From JBBRHH01 sp038222915 (GTDB lineage: Bacteria; Planctomycetota; Phycisphaerae; Tepidisphaerales; Tepidisphaeraceae), in assembly GCA_038222915.1 (NCBI GenBank), contig JBBRHH010000434.1:1-5485 (forward strand): a stretch of 5,485 nt of DNA, written 5' to 3'. The position numbers and the translations under genes are program-made. Numbering within the stretch: position 1 is the stretch's first letter; the number at the start of each line of letters is the position of its first letter. Below are positions 4,655-5,485 of this stretch, piece after piece. The notes under the pieces were generated by a model. The model saw only the letters and a list, made by a program, of their open reading frames with translations. It was not told the origin of the DNA and searched no databases.

Positions 4655-5485
4655 ATGACCGGAAAAACTGCTACACACGGCACGACAGAGGACCGATACC
4701 AGACCGTGCATACGCGAACCGCCCCCACCACCTCCTTCCTGCAACACATGACGCGGGCTTTCGTCTCGCGCAACTACCGGCTGTTCTTCAGTGGCCAGCT
4801 CATCTCCCTCGTCGGCACGTTTATCACCCAAGTCGCAACCGCGTGGCTCGTCTACCGTCTCGCAAAAACCGGCGCACATCCCGAATTGGCCGAAAGCTAC
4901 ATGGGCAACGTGCTCTTCGCCGGCCAGATTGCTCTGTTTTTCCTGACGCCCTTCACCGGTGTTTGGGTCGATCGGGTCAATCGCCAGCCCCTGCTGGTAA
5001 CCACCCAAACGTTCGCCATGCTCCAGTCCTTCTCGCTGGCGCTCCTGGTCTTTACCCACCACATCACTATCCCCTGGATCATCGCCCTGGCGTTCGTGCA
5101 AGGCGTGATCAATTCGTTCGACATGCCGGGACGGCAGGCATTTCTCGTCGAAATCCTTGAGAACCGCGAGAACCTGGCAAACGCGATCGCTCTCAACTCA
5201 ACCATGGTCCACGGCGCGCGGCTGATCGGACCGGCCATTGCCGGGTTTGTTATCGCCGCCGTTGGCGAAGGATGGTGCTTCTTTATCGACGGCATCAGTT
5301 ACATCGGTGTCATCGCGGCCCTGCTGGCCATGCGCATCCGCCCCGCCAAGGCTCGACTGGAAAAAACCAGCGCCCGTACCGACCTGATCGACGGTTTCAA
5401 ATATGTCTGGCACTTCACGCCCGTTCGCGCGCTGTTGCTGCTGATGAGTCTCGTCTCCCTCACCGGGGTGCCGGCCCTCATGACC
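4655..5485 (+). CDS. MFS transporter, MFS_3/EntS-like (3' truncated by window end)
   Basis: 277 residues are visible and the frame is open to the last base. Family features: SRNYRLFFSGQLISLVGTF (38-56) leading into TM1; motif A in the first cytoplasmic loop, GVWVDRVNRQPLL (102-114); FDMPGRQAFLVEIL (155-168); and ALNSTMVHGARLIGPAIAG (179-197). The last two are characteristic of the MFS_3 group (PF05977, which includes the enterobactin exporter EntS). Six hydrophobic segments can be followed at about 44-66, 85-105, 115-134, 140-154, 186-203 and 207-226. A loop (228-250) and the start of another segment (258-277) come next. It is probably a proton-driven exporter in the cytoplasmic membrane; the substrate is unknown. 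The start is uncertain: ATG 4655 adds a 31-residue Thr-rich hydrophilic leader, while ATG 4748 begins just before the conserved region. Neither has a clear Shine-Dalgarno. Confidence 0.88.
   Translation, partial: MTGKTATHGTTEDRYQTVHTRTAPTTSFLQHMTRAFVSRNYRLFFSGQLISLVGTFITQVATAWLVYRLAKTGAHPELAESYMGNVLFAGQIALFFLTPFTGVWVDRVNRQPLLVTTQTFAMLQSFSLALLVFTHHITIPWIIALAFVQGVINSFDMPGRQAFLVEILENRENLANAIALNSTMVHGARLIGPAIAGFVIAAVGEGWCFFIDGISYIGVIAALLAMRIRPAKARLEKTSARTDLIDGFKYVWHFTPVRALLLLMSLVSLTGVPALMT

Noticed and set aside
4525..5160. 211-codon open frame on the plus strand starting at the protease start
   Set aside because: It is in a different frame from the MFS gene over most of its length and shows no domain. 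The MFS frame has clear family motifs.
1..5485. CRISPR array, insertion sequence or integrase
   Set aside because: No regularly spaced repeats, transposase or recombinase motifs were seen, and no clear att direct repeat flanks the tRNA-ligase block.

Overview
This is a GC-rich bacterial window. The lineage is probably Planctomycetota or a relative; that is inferred from the style of the HD-GYP regulator, the Thr/Pro/Gln-rich tail of the S41 protease and the MFS N-terminus, not from a marker gene. It has ordinary chromosomal genes at both ends and a short, unusual accessory block between them.

Layout. 1-747 (+) is the 3' part of a response regulator with a C-terminal HD-GYP domain, likely a cyclic-di-GMP phosphodiesterase. 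762-1046 (-) holds three closely packed tRNA genes, in transcription order Ser(CGA), Ser(GCT), Phe(GAA), none with an encoded CCA end. Just upstream of them, 1032-1098 (-) carries a very good Shine-Dalgarno and a 17-codon serine-rich reading frame that runs into the first tRNA. 1117-1140 is a strong GC hairpin. 1161-1724 (-) encodes a 187-residue nucleotidyltransferase of the RNA-ligase superfamily, most like the DUF5565/RLIG1 (human C12orf29) group. 1725-2122 is a gene-poor, structure-rich spacer with several inverted repeats. 2123-3151 (-) is tsaD (tRNA t6A synthesis), and 3156-4526 (-) is a C-terminal processing protease (S41). 4655-5485 (+) is the start of an MFS_3-type transporter that runs off the window.

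How the parts fit. The protease and tsaD are a tight pair (4-nt gap), probably one transcript. The ligase, mini-ORF and tRNAs all point the same way with small gaps and could form one unit: an RNA-sealing enzyme beside a small set of tRNAs. This resembles the phage strategy of carrying tRNAs together with tRNA-repair enzymes, so a phage-derived or defence/repair cassette inserted between the HD-GYP gene and tsaD is the main hypothesis. The serine-rich leader in front of two serine tRNAs, the strong Shine-Dalgarno sequences (weak or absent elsewhere in the window) and an atypical tRNA-Phe fit that view but do not prove it.
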